This document shows positions 1 through 9,080 of a stretch of 11,277 nucleotides of DNA, in pieces. The position numbers and the translations under genes are program-made. Source of the DNA: Bisporella sp. PMI_857 (Eukaryota > Ascomycota > Leotiomycetes > Helotiales > Helotiaceae); the NCBI GenBank assembly GCA_021307315.1, contig JAJSPD010000267.1:1-11277 (forward strand), written 5' to 3'. Under the pieces are notes generated by a model that saw only the letters and a list, made by a program, of their open reading frames with translations, searched no databases and was not told where the DNA came from. The first letter of the stretch is position 1. Every line of letters begins with the position of its first letter.

Positions 1-1740
1 TACTGTTAATACTTTGAATTTCGGCTGTAATTATTTAATATGCTCGACGCAAAAGTCCGTAATATCGTTTTACTAATCTAATCGAGTTGTAAGCTTTTAC
101 AAGTGCGGTTTTAATTTTGATTTTTATAGCTCCGGCACATTGCTTAAATTCTTTGCTAACGAAGTTGTTTTGTAACAGTTTTAGTAGTTTTAAAATTCGG
201 CATTATTAATATAGCAAATATAAAAAAAGTAGTTTTATTTTTCGGGTTTAATTTAATATTTTCAAGTTCGGTAGCCGGCTTGTTAATAACTTGTAAAAAA
301 AAAGATATATCGGCATTTTTTAGCAAAGTATTTACTCGTTTTATAAAAATATTAATATACCGATAATCGAAGTTGTAAACTTTTAAATATCGAAACTAAA
401 CTAAAACATTGAATTTTGAACACGAAAATCAGCGCGAAACTAACGTTAATATCGAGAAAAACTAGCAGTATTTAAGCGTAATAAAACGATTTTTAGCTTA
501 GTCGGCAAATTAAAAAAAACGTCGATAGTTTTAACGATATTTTGCATAAAGTTTACGCAATAGTTTAAGTAGTAATATTAATAACTCCGATAACGAAATA
601 CGATTATTTAAACGTAGCACCGAGCTATAATTATTTCTTTCAGCTAACTTAGTTTAAACAAGTAAGCAAAAACTTTTTTCGGATTTATTTCGTTATTTAC
701 AAATAAAAAGTATAGCATTTTTGCACTTTTGTTATATTTTAAGCATTTGTAACAAATTTCGGCTCGTAACTTTATTTTAAACTAATGCTTTTTACAACAA
801 AAACACGTTTTTATATGTATGTCGGCTAAAGCCGAATTAAAGTTCTGTATTATCTGCTATTCGTTTTCGGACAAAAAGCCGGAAAAAAAAAAAGCAAACC
901 GATTTTGAAAAGTTTGTTTTTAAACAGTTAAATTTCGAGAAGTTTAGCTTTAAGCAGTAAGATTTCGGAGTTGTATACGCGCTTTTTTATTTCGAGAATT
1001 AGCATTAATAGTTTGTATTTGAAAAGTTTGTTTTTAAGCAAAAAATTTCCGGAAGTTTAATTTTAAGCAGTAAGATTTCGAGGCTGTAAACGCGCTTTTT
1101 GATTTCGAGAAGTAGTATTAATAGCTTGTATTTAAAGAGCTTGTTTTTAAGCAGAAAGATTTCGAAGTTATAAACGCGCTTTTTGATTTCGAAAAGTAGC
1201 ATTAATAGCTTGTATTCGAAAAGCTTGTACTTGAAAAGTTTGTTTTTAAGCAAAAAGATTTCGAAGCTGTAAACGCGTTTTTTGATTTCGAGAATTAGTA
1301 TTAATAGCTTGTATTTAAAGAGCTTGTAGTTGAAAAGCTTGTTTTTAAGCAAAAGAATTTCGAAATTGTAAATACGCTTTTTAATTTCGAGGATTAGCAT
1401 TAATAGCTTGTATTTAAAAAGCTTGCTTTTAAGCGAAAGAATTTCCGGAAACTTGATTTTAAGTAGTAAGATTTCGGGGCTGTAAAGTATCAATATTTTG
1501 TAAAGCTTTTTTAGACTTAGCTTTCTTTTTCCTAGCCGCGGCCTGCTTACGGCATTTATTGCATAACGCGAGCTTTCGATAGCTTTTGTTGTTTTCGTTT
1601 GTAATCCTATTTTTAAAGAATTCAATTGCTAGTAACTTGCGCTAGCACGCAGTACAAAATACGTCGCTTATAGTTGGAATAGTTGTAAAGCTTTAATAAT
1701 AATAATAAAATTCAAGAAATTTACAGCTTAAAGCTTCTTT
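1..1740 (-). pseudogene. RIP-degraded Helitron Rep/helicase gene, 5' part, running off the left edge
   Basis: No intact gene remains, but one minus-strand reading frame carries recognisable protein signal. Near the 5' end there are two Cys pairs, C-T-A-C at 1656-1645 and C-N-K-C at 1563-1552, followed by a Lys/Arg-rich stretch, which suggests a zinc-ribbon-like element. After the tandem repeats (about 1500-900) comes another Cys-rich stretch (FCCKKH near 802-785), then a block at about 655-300 with the features I associate with the Helitron DUF6570 domain: EIIIARC at about 637-615, VNFMQNIV at 556-533, a LP..L.IVLLR stretch just after, and ADFRV at 433-419. I checked that the codons at 1021, 787, 643, 556 and 433 share one phase. 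The upstream part is offset by one base, and the slip is in an A/T run near 1047. Many stops are TAA or TAG where a CAA or CAG Gln codon is expected, as RIP would produce. Family assignment is from remembered consensus, not a search. The helicase portion would lie beyond position 1. Confidence 0.7.
900..1500 (-). repeat. Degenerate tandem repeat array inside the Helitron remnant
   Basis: About five to six imperfect units of roughly 90-120 bases follow one another. In the minus-strand frame of the remnant each reads approximately RNQKARLQLRNL, then A-stop-KQAF, then IQAIN, with small length differences from insertions such as QVQAFR. On the plus strand the landmarks are gatttcgag, a ttaatagcttgtatt segment and gtttttaagc. 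The array sits between the zinc-ribbon-like part and the DUF6570-like part, so it was probably a repetitive linker of the original protein. A 206-codon open frame on the same strand (1625-1005) is a by-product of this periodicity in a different phase. Confidence 0.75.
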
Positions 1741-1770
1741 AGTCGAATTCGGACCGACAGTTTCTCTGTA

Positions 1771-1777
1771 CACGTGA
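1771..1777. promoter_or_regulatory. CACGTGA (E-box type) motif left of the CCAAT array
   Basis: The heptamer CACGTGA matches the core recognised by basic helix-loop-helix factors and by Cbf1-like proteins. An identical heptamer lies at 1905-1911 on the other side of the CCAAT array, so the pair frames the array. Function is inferred only from motif identity and placement. Confidence 0.4.
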
Positions 1778-1790
1778 CATGATTTTTGTA

Positions 1791-1906
1791 GCCAATCATA
1801 GACTAATCCTCCAACCAATCACCGCACGATCCTCTAGCCAATCACAGCTCGATCCTTCAGCCAATCATAGCCCGATCCTCCAACCAATCACAGCCCCGGT
1901 CGTGCA
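1791..1906 (+). repeat. Five-copy 23-bp tandem array of CCAATCA boxes
   Basis: CCAATCA starts at 1792, 1815, 1838, 1861 and 1884, exactly 23 bases apart each time. The rest of each unit is similar (AGC or CCG, then CGATCCT, then CNRCC), and the last unit diverges after about 1893. CCAATCA is the classical binding sequence of the fungal Hap2/3/5 (CBC) complex. The array lies between the Helitron remnant (minus strand, downstream to the left) and the 3' end of the polyketide synthase, so it is not in the promoter of an intact gene here. It could be the old promoter or 5' leader of the Helitron gene, or simply a minisatellite. Confidence 0.85.
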
Positions 1907-1911
1907 CGTGA
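1905..1911. promoter_or_regulatory. CACGTGA (E-box type) motif right of the CCAAT array
   Basis: This is the second identical CACGTGA, in the same orientation as the one at 1771-1777. A further CACGTG core occurs within ACACGTGT near 2159-2166. Confidence 0.4.
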
Positions 1912-2319
1912 TACTTTTTCCACGCCCATCAAATTTACAGCAGAGAAAAGCAAGCTTTTCAATAAAGTAAAGAAAATACCAAAGAAAGTATTAAAAGGGA
2001 GTATTAAGTAAAAAAAAGAGCTATTAAGAGAGTAATAATATATATTTAATAAATCCTCCTAGATATATAATAGAACATCCCTATCTAAGCCGGATAATAG
2101 GGTATCTAACTCTAACTCTCTTCTACTTATAACATATAGTACAGCTGCGGATGGCTATACACGTGTAACATATCCAAGTAGGCACAGTCACGAAAAATGA
2201 AGTTACAGTCGATCCATTCCTAAATTTACGCTACATAATAATATGAATTGTGGTTACAGGCCTCCAACAAATTGTTCCAATGATCCTTCCAGCAATCTCC
2301 ACCACGGGGGCAGCTTCTC
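1912..2319. other. Gene-free spacer and 3' flank of the polyketide synthase
   Basis: This stretch is A-rich between about 1940 and 2060, then of mixed composition. It contains a short hairpin-capable pair CCCTAT/ATAGGG at 2079-2084 and 2097-2102. The right-hand part (about 2180-2319) should hold the 3' untranslated region of the synthase, whose stop codon is at 2322-2320. I see no convincing coding frame, RNA gene or clear polyadenylation signal. Confidence 0.6.
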
Positions 2320-5300
2320 TCACTCCTCTCCTCCAACAACGCGGTTAATGATCTCTCGGACGAGATCTACGTATGGTGGACGCTATGCAAACGTTAGTAA
2401 GGGCCTTGTAACGGTCGTTACTGGTTACTTACCATCAAAGTAAAGTGATTAGCCCCTTCGGCGACAATGATCTCATGTTCCCCACCTGGTAACACTTGGT
2501 CCCAGCCATCAGGCCCGAAGTCTGTTCGTTTGTTGATCATAAAGTGCATACCCTTCATCTTCGGTACTGTTGCTTCATCCATAACAGTGTCCGAAGCCCA
2601 TATCAATCCGAGTTTAGGCATACGATGGGTCTTCAGGGGTGCTGGTCTGTAATCCAATGTCACATCGACAACAGCTATGAAGTGACGGGTCAGGTAGTGC
2701 GGAGCACCAGAGCCTGCCGATCCCCCAGTTTGAGGGAATAGTCCCAGAGAATTGCAGTATTCGTAGAATTCAAGCGGCAGCTTTTCCATTTGCTGTGGAA
2801 CTGGAGCATCAATGACAACGATGGAGTGAACTTCCTCGCCCTGGTTGATTAGGAGCTCCGCTACCATGAACGCAAACGCGCCCCCAGAAGACCAGCCGCC
2901 GACATGGTATGGCCCGTGTGGCTGACGACGCCGGATTTCGTTTACAAAACTCTCCATCATAGAGTCATGAGTGCAATTCATGTTCTCGGCATCTCGACTG
3001 TATGGGCAGATCAGGCCAACGACGGCGATGTCCGAGGACACTCTGGGAATTCCGATGTAGGATGACGCAGATCCACTGCCATCTGGGAGGAGGAATATCG
3101 TTCTCCGAGCAGTCTTCGGGATGCCCTGCAGTATCACCGAAGTCGTCGGACGGCAGTATGGCACGAGCTCCACCGGATTATCACCGTCCTCTGTTGGAGT
3201 GGCCACCGCAGATCCTGCTTCGGAGTCACCAAGAGCATCTCTCACGTTGCCCTTGAACATTGCCCGAAGGTCGCCGACGGTGGTGACGGATTCGAACAGC
3301 GAGAAATCCGGGTCCAGGTCCAGGTCGAGTTCTTCCCGAAGACGACTGCTAATGACAAGAGAGCATAACGAGTCGACTCCTGCGTCTGCGAAAGCGGTAT
3401 CGTCAGTCAGGTCGTCCTCGGCAAGTCCGCTTTCCTCCGCGATGATCTTTAGCGCTTTCTCAAAGACGTGAGCGGCCGTCTCCTCAACTGGTGTTCCAAT
3501 GCCCGAGTCGTGCAACCTTGGAGCCTTGGAATCTGATGGTGGACTGCTTGGGTAGTTTGTGTGCTTGGCAACAACTCGAGGCATCGAAGCTGCACTTGAG
3601 TCGGTTTTGCCGGCATGGCGGGCTGCGCGCTGTGAAGCCGCTTCCAGGACTGCTTTCAAAGCTTTACGAGGAATCTTACGGAGCTGTGAAGTGGTCAGTC
3701 CTGCACGTTGAAGAAAGGCGCGTGAAGAGGCTTACTGAAAGATTACCGAAGAAAGCGATCACCTCATCTCCGTCCAAGACAATAACGTCTCCATTGGCGT
3801 GATCCGCAGACTGGGTCATCTTGGTGTATATCTCATACGAAACACCCTTTTGAAGCTCTTTGTAGATCTGCAGTGAGCCCCAGCCGTGATTTGTGAAGAC
3901 GTGCTCGTCCAGGTTGGTATCGTCCTTCGCATTCATGCTGAAGCTGCTCAATTGCATCAAGGCATCTACGTATGCCGGATTAGCCACATAGTTACCTTGA
4001 TCTTCGCACCCGTCACAGCGCACGATGCATGTAGCTTCGTTTGCGTCCTCGTCCAAGATGACGGAGTCCAGTAGCTTGTAGTCTGGATGAAACGAGGCCA
4101 AACTGCTCATGAGCTTGTATCCTCGCTTCCCACTATACTTCGACAAGTCGCTGCTCCTTGCTTTGAGTCGCTGTATAGCTGCTCGGTATTCGGGAACTTT
4201 CTTGCGCAGAGTCTTCAGTTGCCACTCGGTAGTGAATCGGACCGTACATGACGCATGAGCTGTATCGAGCTTCCCATCGCTGTAGTATGTTTCGAACTTG
4301 ACTTGGCCGGTTCTGGTGGTTGCTGCCGCCTTGGGGGGCCAGGTAAGACTCAAGGTGGTGTGCAGCAATTGTGACTCGTGGCCATGAGGAACCAATGCCT
4401 TGTCGACGACCATGTTAGAGACCTCTATGATTCCATCAATGGCTTGAGGATGCCCCGCGCGAATCCGGTCCATCGCATACTTTCCGACCTGCATCGCAAT
4501 GTCGGCGTACATGGACGGGGTTGCAAGCGGGATTGAGTCGACGACATGGCCACGGGCAATGCCGTTTATATCCTTGCGGGAGAAATCGGTCTCAAATACC
4601 AGGGTGGCACCCAATGGCTCCGTCTTTTCTGAAAGCGCTTTGTGTACCGCCGTGGTCAATTGAATCGATGGGTAAGCCTCGACATTCGGATCGAGCTTCG
4701 AAGGTTTCCTCACCTTGCTGCTGACCGCGACTGATGCTTCGTCTGGAACGACGATATTCTTTGCGAAAGTATGTTGTCCCGGCACGTATTTGGCCGTTTC
4801 CCACTGGTTGTCGCCGTCCGCACAATCACAGTGGATCTTGTGTCGATGCAGAATCCACTCGCCTTCGTATGGGATGTCGTAACTTTTCAGATCCCATGCG
4901 TAACTTGGCAGAGATATGACCTTGTGTGCCGACTTGAAGGGCGCTTGATAAGCGACCCAGTTGACATTCAAACCAGCGGTATAGAGCGAGGATAGCACGG
5001 CTTGGAGATTGGACCACGCATTGCCCTTGGCATCTAACGTTGGGAATACCAATGAGTGGCCTAGAGTAGCCTTGACCATTTCGCATAGAATTGGCTTGGG
5101 ACCGATCTCAATCACGATGGTGTTCTCGCGGATCAAATCTTGCTGCCGGGCCTTCTCCAAGGCTGCAACCAAGTTGACGGTTTTTCTGCAGTGCTCCGCC
5201 AGGTAATCGGGAGTGATACAATCTTCGGCTTGCATCACTTCCCCGGTCAAGGGCGAAAGGACGGGGATGGATGGGGACTGGAAAGACACGCAACGGCTGG

Positions 5301-8300
5301 CGCTCTTGAAGTCCTCCAAGAATGGCTCGACTTGCGCTGAATGGAAAGCGTAAGGTAGTGTCAACAAGGTAGACTTGGTGCCGGCGGCCGAAAGGATCTT
5401 CTGCGCAGCGCGCATATCCTCGAGCTTTCCACTCATCACGGTGTCGTTTGGACCGTTGACACAGGCAACTTCGCCAGTGTGATCACGGAGTACCTGCTCG
5501 AGTGCAGCTGTGCCAGACCTCACCGCAAGCATAGCATGGGTGAACGGCTGACAAGTCTTCTCCAGGAGCTGGGCTCTCGTTCCAACGAGGTAAATGGTGT
5601 CAGAGGCGGACAGCACGCCAGCGAGATGTAATGCGGCATATTCGCCGAGGCTGTGTCCAAACACTGCACTTGGCTGAGCACCCCAGGAGATCAGCAGACG
5701 GCCCAATGCAATCTGCAGGCTGGTGATTGCCAGTTGCACCTGGACTGGTGACATGTTCTCGATCTTTTGCGCAGAATTCTCAGCGGCATAGATGTGGGCG
5801 AAACTCTGGAAGCCGTGCTTTTGGGCCAGTTGATTGAGACGCTGGAGGTCTTCCTTGAAGTTCGGACAAGAGTGATAGAGCTCCTTGCCCATCCCAAGGA
5901 ACTGCGAACCTTGGCCCGTGAAAGCGAAGACGACATGAGCTTTCCCCTTTGGTCGATTTACCCCATTGCCATTCTCTAATGCTCTGCGGATCGATGACTG
6001 GATTTCGGAGATCGAGGTCCCGGTTAGCGCAACCCTGTGAGCATGATGCCAGCGTCGAGCAGTCGTGGTGTACGAGAGTTGCGGCAGTGTGCATTCTTCG
6101 TTCTGCAAGTGGTTTAGGAGGTTCTCGAGGTTGCCCACCATGGACTTTCCGGTGTGTGCGGAAACAGTGACGATGTGACTCTTGCGGGGGTCAACTCCTT
6201 CAACGGCATGCGGGAGAATAGGGGCATCTTCCAGTAATAGAGCCGTGTTGCCTCCAGCTGCACTGAAGTTGTTGACCAGAGCCCTTCTTGGCGTTGTGCT
6301 GTCTTTCCTTGTCCACGATGTAGGCTCAAAGGCAATGTTGACGTTCCTCGCTTTCAGGTCGGGAAAGTTTCGATTGATCTTACTGCCAGGTTTGATACCG
6401 CAGTGTGGAGGAATGGTGTTGTGCTGCATCATGAGCAGCACCTTGATCACACTGGTCACGCCGCTGACACCTTCTCCGTGCCCGACATTTGCCTTTGCTG
6501 AGCCGATGAAGAGCGGATTGTTCCCGCGGGTCTTATCATTCGGAGCGAAGCAAGCAAGGACTGACTTCATCTCTTCTGCGTCCCCTACCTGGGTGCCTGT
6601 ACCGTGCATTTCCACATAAGAGATCGAGTTGGCTTCGACACATGCCATGTCCATGACGGAACGCATGTTGTCAATTTGTGCCTGGGCGAACGGCCGCGTG
6701 ATAGATTCGGACATTGAAGAATGATTCGTCTGTGTCGCCAGTATGGTGGCCAGTATCGGGTCGCCATCAGCGATCGCGTCCTCGAGCCTCTTTAGAAATA
6801 GAGTGCCAACACCTTCAGCGCGACAATAACCATCTGCCTGGTCGTCAAACGTCTTGCAGTTTCCGGTCCGAGAAAGGAAGAATCCCTTGTCGAGGCCGGT
6901 ATGACCGTCGGGCATAAAAATCATATTTGTGCCTCCCGCAACGGCTGTATCGCAATCGCCTCGCCATAATGAATTGCATGCAAGATGGATCGCAGCTAGA
7001 CTGGATGAACAGGCAGTATCGTTGGCATAACTAGGCCCAGAGAACTCGAAACAGAAGTTGATACGACCGGGGATGAAGCCTCTGTTGCCGCCAGTGATGA
7101 AGTAGGTGTCGACATTCTGGGCTGTGTTGACTTCCATCCAGTCGTTGCTCGTGACACCGTGGAAGACACCAACACGATTCCGCTGCGTTGACGGCGTGGT
7201 ATCCGGTACGATTCCAGCTCGTTCCATCGCTTCCCACGTAGACAAGAGTGCCATGCGCTGAGCCGGATCCATCTGAGGGGCCTCTTTAGGCGAAATGCTG
7301 AAGAACTTGGGATCGAACTGATCATAGAAATCCAACCAGCAGCCCCATTTTGTTGCTCCTTTGTTGCGAGTCTTTCCAGACGGGTCAACGTGTGTGTCGA
7401 CATTCCATCGTCGCAATGGAACTTCCTTGCACACGTCGAGCCCTTTGTAAAGGAGGTCCCAAAATGATTCTGTGTTGGGAGACTCGGGAAAGCGACCAGA
7501 CATGGATACAATCGCAATCTTCTTCTTTTGGTCATCGGGCCTGTGAGAGTATTCGGTCTTTCCAGAAGCACTGGCCTTCTCTATCTTGACCGAATCAAAA
7601 TGCGAGTCAAACGCAGACCGCAGTGCAGGAGCCGCATTGGTGTTGAGAGGCACAATGCGAACGCTACTGGCGTTTGCCTGCGCTTTAAGGAGCTTCGGCA
7701 CCGATTCCTCGAGAGCGTCCCAAGCGATGGGCTCAAGCAGGATCTGCTGCAGGACAACCTCGATGAGAGCACCGTAGTTCTCGGCTGTAGTCAAATATCC
7801 AGAGGCACTGGAGATGAAAGGAATGACGAATGGTGTAGCCATGCAGGCAGATCCTCTGAGCGGCGAAAGAATCTGTTCGACATCTTCCAAGGTGAACAGA
7901 TCAGGGTTGTGTACCGGAATGTAGACGGGGATGGATTTCGTGCGGAGGCCAGCAACTGGAGGCATCTGCAGCAGCTTTTCCAACACCCAGGGCGCGCCAC
8001 CAACGGTTGTGTTCGACTTGCTTATTGTCGTGATCCAAGGTCGCCTCGGAAGCGGGAGTGCAAGTGAGGTAGACAATGCCTGGATTGCTGATGTTGCATC
8101 CTGTCGATTCAAAGGTATCGTGACTGACCACGGGTGAGACCTTTCCGACACCGCAGTTTCCAGTTGGTCACGCCTCTCAGTGATGCATACGCCTAGACGA
8201 AATGCAATAAGAACCGTCTGTACAGACACGGGAAGCAGCTCAGACAAAGACGTGCTGCAACTGATGGCGGTAGCAGCAAGTGCACCTCCACATACCCCGA

Positions 8301-8688
8301 GATTGAAATGGCAACCGGCGGTAGGGTACTGACATGCGGAATAATCTCTGCGGGACAATTCATCAGTCTACGAAGAAGGATATACCTGTATTGAAACACA
8401 CCTCATAAACCACCCGAGCTGGGCAAGGCAGAAGAGCGGCGTCGTAAAACTAGCCGGCAGAGTACCGTCCTCATACTTGCGCAAGAGTTGCGCCAGGCTT
8501 GCTGTTCGGCATGCCTTGTGGATGCTAGGTGGTAAAGATTGTATAGCCTGGGCTCTGAGAACGTAATGGGCCTGTTCCAGGAACGCGGACAGGATTGGAT
8601 TGTTGTTCGTCCTCAGCAACTCCCGTAGACTGGGCACAAAGTCGTATGACTGGTCCCCGAACAGAAACACATTGACAGGAACCGACAT
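2320..8688 (-). CDS. Non-reducing polyketide synthase (SAT-KS-MAT-PT-ACP-TE), four exons
   Basis: An iterative type I synthase makes aromatic polyketides from an acyl starter and malonyl-CoA. Exons are 8688-8402, 8347-3736, 3683-2433 and 2382-2320, about 2,070 residues, a normal family length. The start is the first ATG of its frame, giving MSVPVNVFLFGDQ, the usual SAT beginning. Domains: SAT (1-365; GVCGG with Cys115, His242); KS (372-800; DTACSSS Cys542, HGTGT His677, KANVGHGE His719); MAT (903-1220; GHSLGE Ser995, His1098); PT (1323-1633; GHVV His1363, Asp1557 in PAYVDAL); one ACP (1700-1778; GVDSL Ser1738); TE (1810-2070; GWSSGG Ser1898, Asp1925, His2046 in GANHF). All catalytic residues are present. 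There is no KR, DH, ER or methyltransferase domain. The TE Ser-Asp-His spacing is close to that I remember for PksA of the aflatoxin pathway, and the PT and KS text looks closest to CTB1-type synthases, but the single ACP differs from CTB1. The product is therefore unassigned. It is divergent from the flavin monooxygenase. Confidence 0.95.
2383..2432 (-). other. Intron 3 of the polyketide synthase
   Basis: The 50-base intron has donor GTAAGT, branch site CTAAC (2397-2393) and acceptor CATAG. It joins in phase 0 directly after GANHFTLM and adds a last exon of 20 residues, RPPYVDLVREI onward, ending GGEE and TGA. This supplies the short helical tail expected after the TE catalytic His. Reading through would end at a stop four codons later. 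Confidence 0.93.
3684..3735 (-). other. Intron 2 of the polyketide synthase
   Basis: The 52-base intron has donor GTAAGC and acceptor TTCACAG, with a CTGAC branch site at 3698-3694, ten bases before the acceptor. It joins in phase 0 at the end of the PT domain, giving GNLS|LRKIPRKAL, which fits the usual end of the PT domain (G.(V/I).L..(V/I)PR..L). Without splicing the frame stops at 3676. Confidence 0.9.
8348..8401 (-). other. Intron 1 of the polyketide synthase (preferred model)
   Basis: The 54-base intron starts GTGTGT and ends CGCAG and joins in phase 2, giving FMRDYSACQYPTAG across the junction. A CTGAT branch-like site lies about 17 bases before the acceptor. An alternative of 57 bases (8385-8329, GTATAT..GTCAG) also keeps the frame and gives FMRCVSIQYPTAG. 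I prefer the first because its acceptor is the first AG after the branch site. The total length changes by only one residue. Confidence 0.6.
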
Positions 8689-8783
8689 ATCCGCTTGCGG
8701 CGAAAGACTTGACGATGAAAAGAGGAATTGATCGTTTGGCAATGAACGACGATACTATAATGCGAGCCCTATTAAACGTGGAG

Positions 8784-8852
8784 GCCCCTGGATGCATGTC
8801 GGCTCGGCTTCCATCTTTCACTCGAGAGGGAAGCCATCGGTCACCATGACTC
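8784..8852 (+). repeat. Duplicated promoter block, copy 1
   Basis: The copy starts GCCCCTGGATGCATG, continues through TCGGCTCGGCTTCC and CATCTTTCACT, and ends near ATCGGTCACCATGACTC. It matches copy 2 at 8900-8970 with a few substitutions and small gaps. The spacer between the copies is about 48 bases. Confidence 0.85.
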
Positions 8853-8899
8853 AGTCAAGTTCGCTCCAACGGTACTGTAATGGATGGCTGGATGAGTAT

Positions 8900-8970
8900 G
8901 CCCCGGATGCATTCGGCTCGGCCTCCATCTTTCACTAGAGCGCGAAGCTATGGATCGGTCACCACGTCTC
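8900..8970 (+). repeat. Duplicated promoter block, copy 2
   Basis: This copy has GCCCCGGATGCAT, TCGGCTCGGCCTCC, CATCTTTCACT and ATCGGTCACCACGTCTC. Compared with copy 1 it has lost single bases near the start and gained four bases (TATGG region) near 8949-8953. The conserved cores TCGGCTCGG and CGGTCACCA are candidate protein-binding sites. Confidence 0.85.
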
Positions 8971-9069
8971 GGTCGGGGATGTATTGCTTTACCATTACCG
9001 ATGGTTCGGGTCGTGCTCGGCACTCGTCCGTTTTGCCCGAGGTTCCAATATAATCACAATAGCCCGAGA

Positions 9070-9080
9070 TCGAGCTTCGG
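9070..9080 (+). promoter_or_regulatory. AflR-type TCGN5CGR site
   Basis: TCGAGCTTCGG fits the consensus TCG-N5-CGR described for AflR, the Zn2Cys6 activator of the aflatoxin/sterigmatocystin clusters. It lies about 100 bases before the monooxygenase ATG and is the only match I found in the divergent promoter. Short degenerate motifs occur by chance, so this is suggestive only. Confidence 0.35.

Larger units (their letters stand above)
1..1770. other. AT-rich, RIP-like block (left flank)
   Basis: The block is dominated by A and T, with remaining C and G concentrated in CG, GC and TTCG/CGAA contexts, while CA/TG steps are comparatively scarce. This is the pattern left by C-to-T change at CpA. 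The compositional change toward the genic DNA is abrupt. The estimate is by eye; no RIP index was calculated. Apart from the Helitron remnant I see no gene. Confidence 0.7.

Noticed and set aside
1005..1625. Minus-strand open frame of 206 codons rich in Lys, Leu and Ile with repeated KNKLFKYKLL segments
   Set aside because: It is an out-of-phase reading of the AT-rich tandem array. The neighbouring phase carries the CxxC and Gln-rich repeat signal that continues into the DUF6570-like part.
1779..1970. Plus-strand frame of 63 codons with SANHSPILQPI-type repeats
   Set aside because: The repetition is just the 23-base CCAATCA array read as protein, and there is no promoter or family similarity.
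2104..2121. CTAACTCTAACTC resembling a telomeric or microsatellite array
   Set aside because: There are only two short units, with a unit sequence that differs from TTAGGG/CCCTAA.
3701..3746. Alternative intron 2 of the synthase (donor GTAATC, acceptor GTGCAG) that also keeps the frame
   Set aside because: It leaves the good CTGAC branch site in the exon and inserts TTSQ-type residues that spoil the end of the PT domain. The 3735-3684 intron fits both criteria.
6996..7571. Minus-strand 191-codon frame inside the KS region and many plus-strand frames across 2467-8137
   Set aside because: These are shadow frames of the synthase. None shows a recognisable domain, and the real frame contains all the catalytic motifs.
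8689..8742. N-terminal extension of the synthase upstream of the ATG at 8688
   Set aside because: The extension begins at a TTG, contains no ATG, and MSVPVNVFLFGDQ already matches the normal SAT start.
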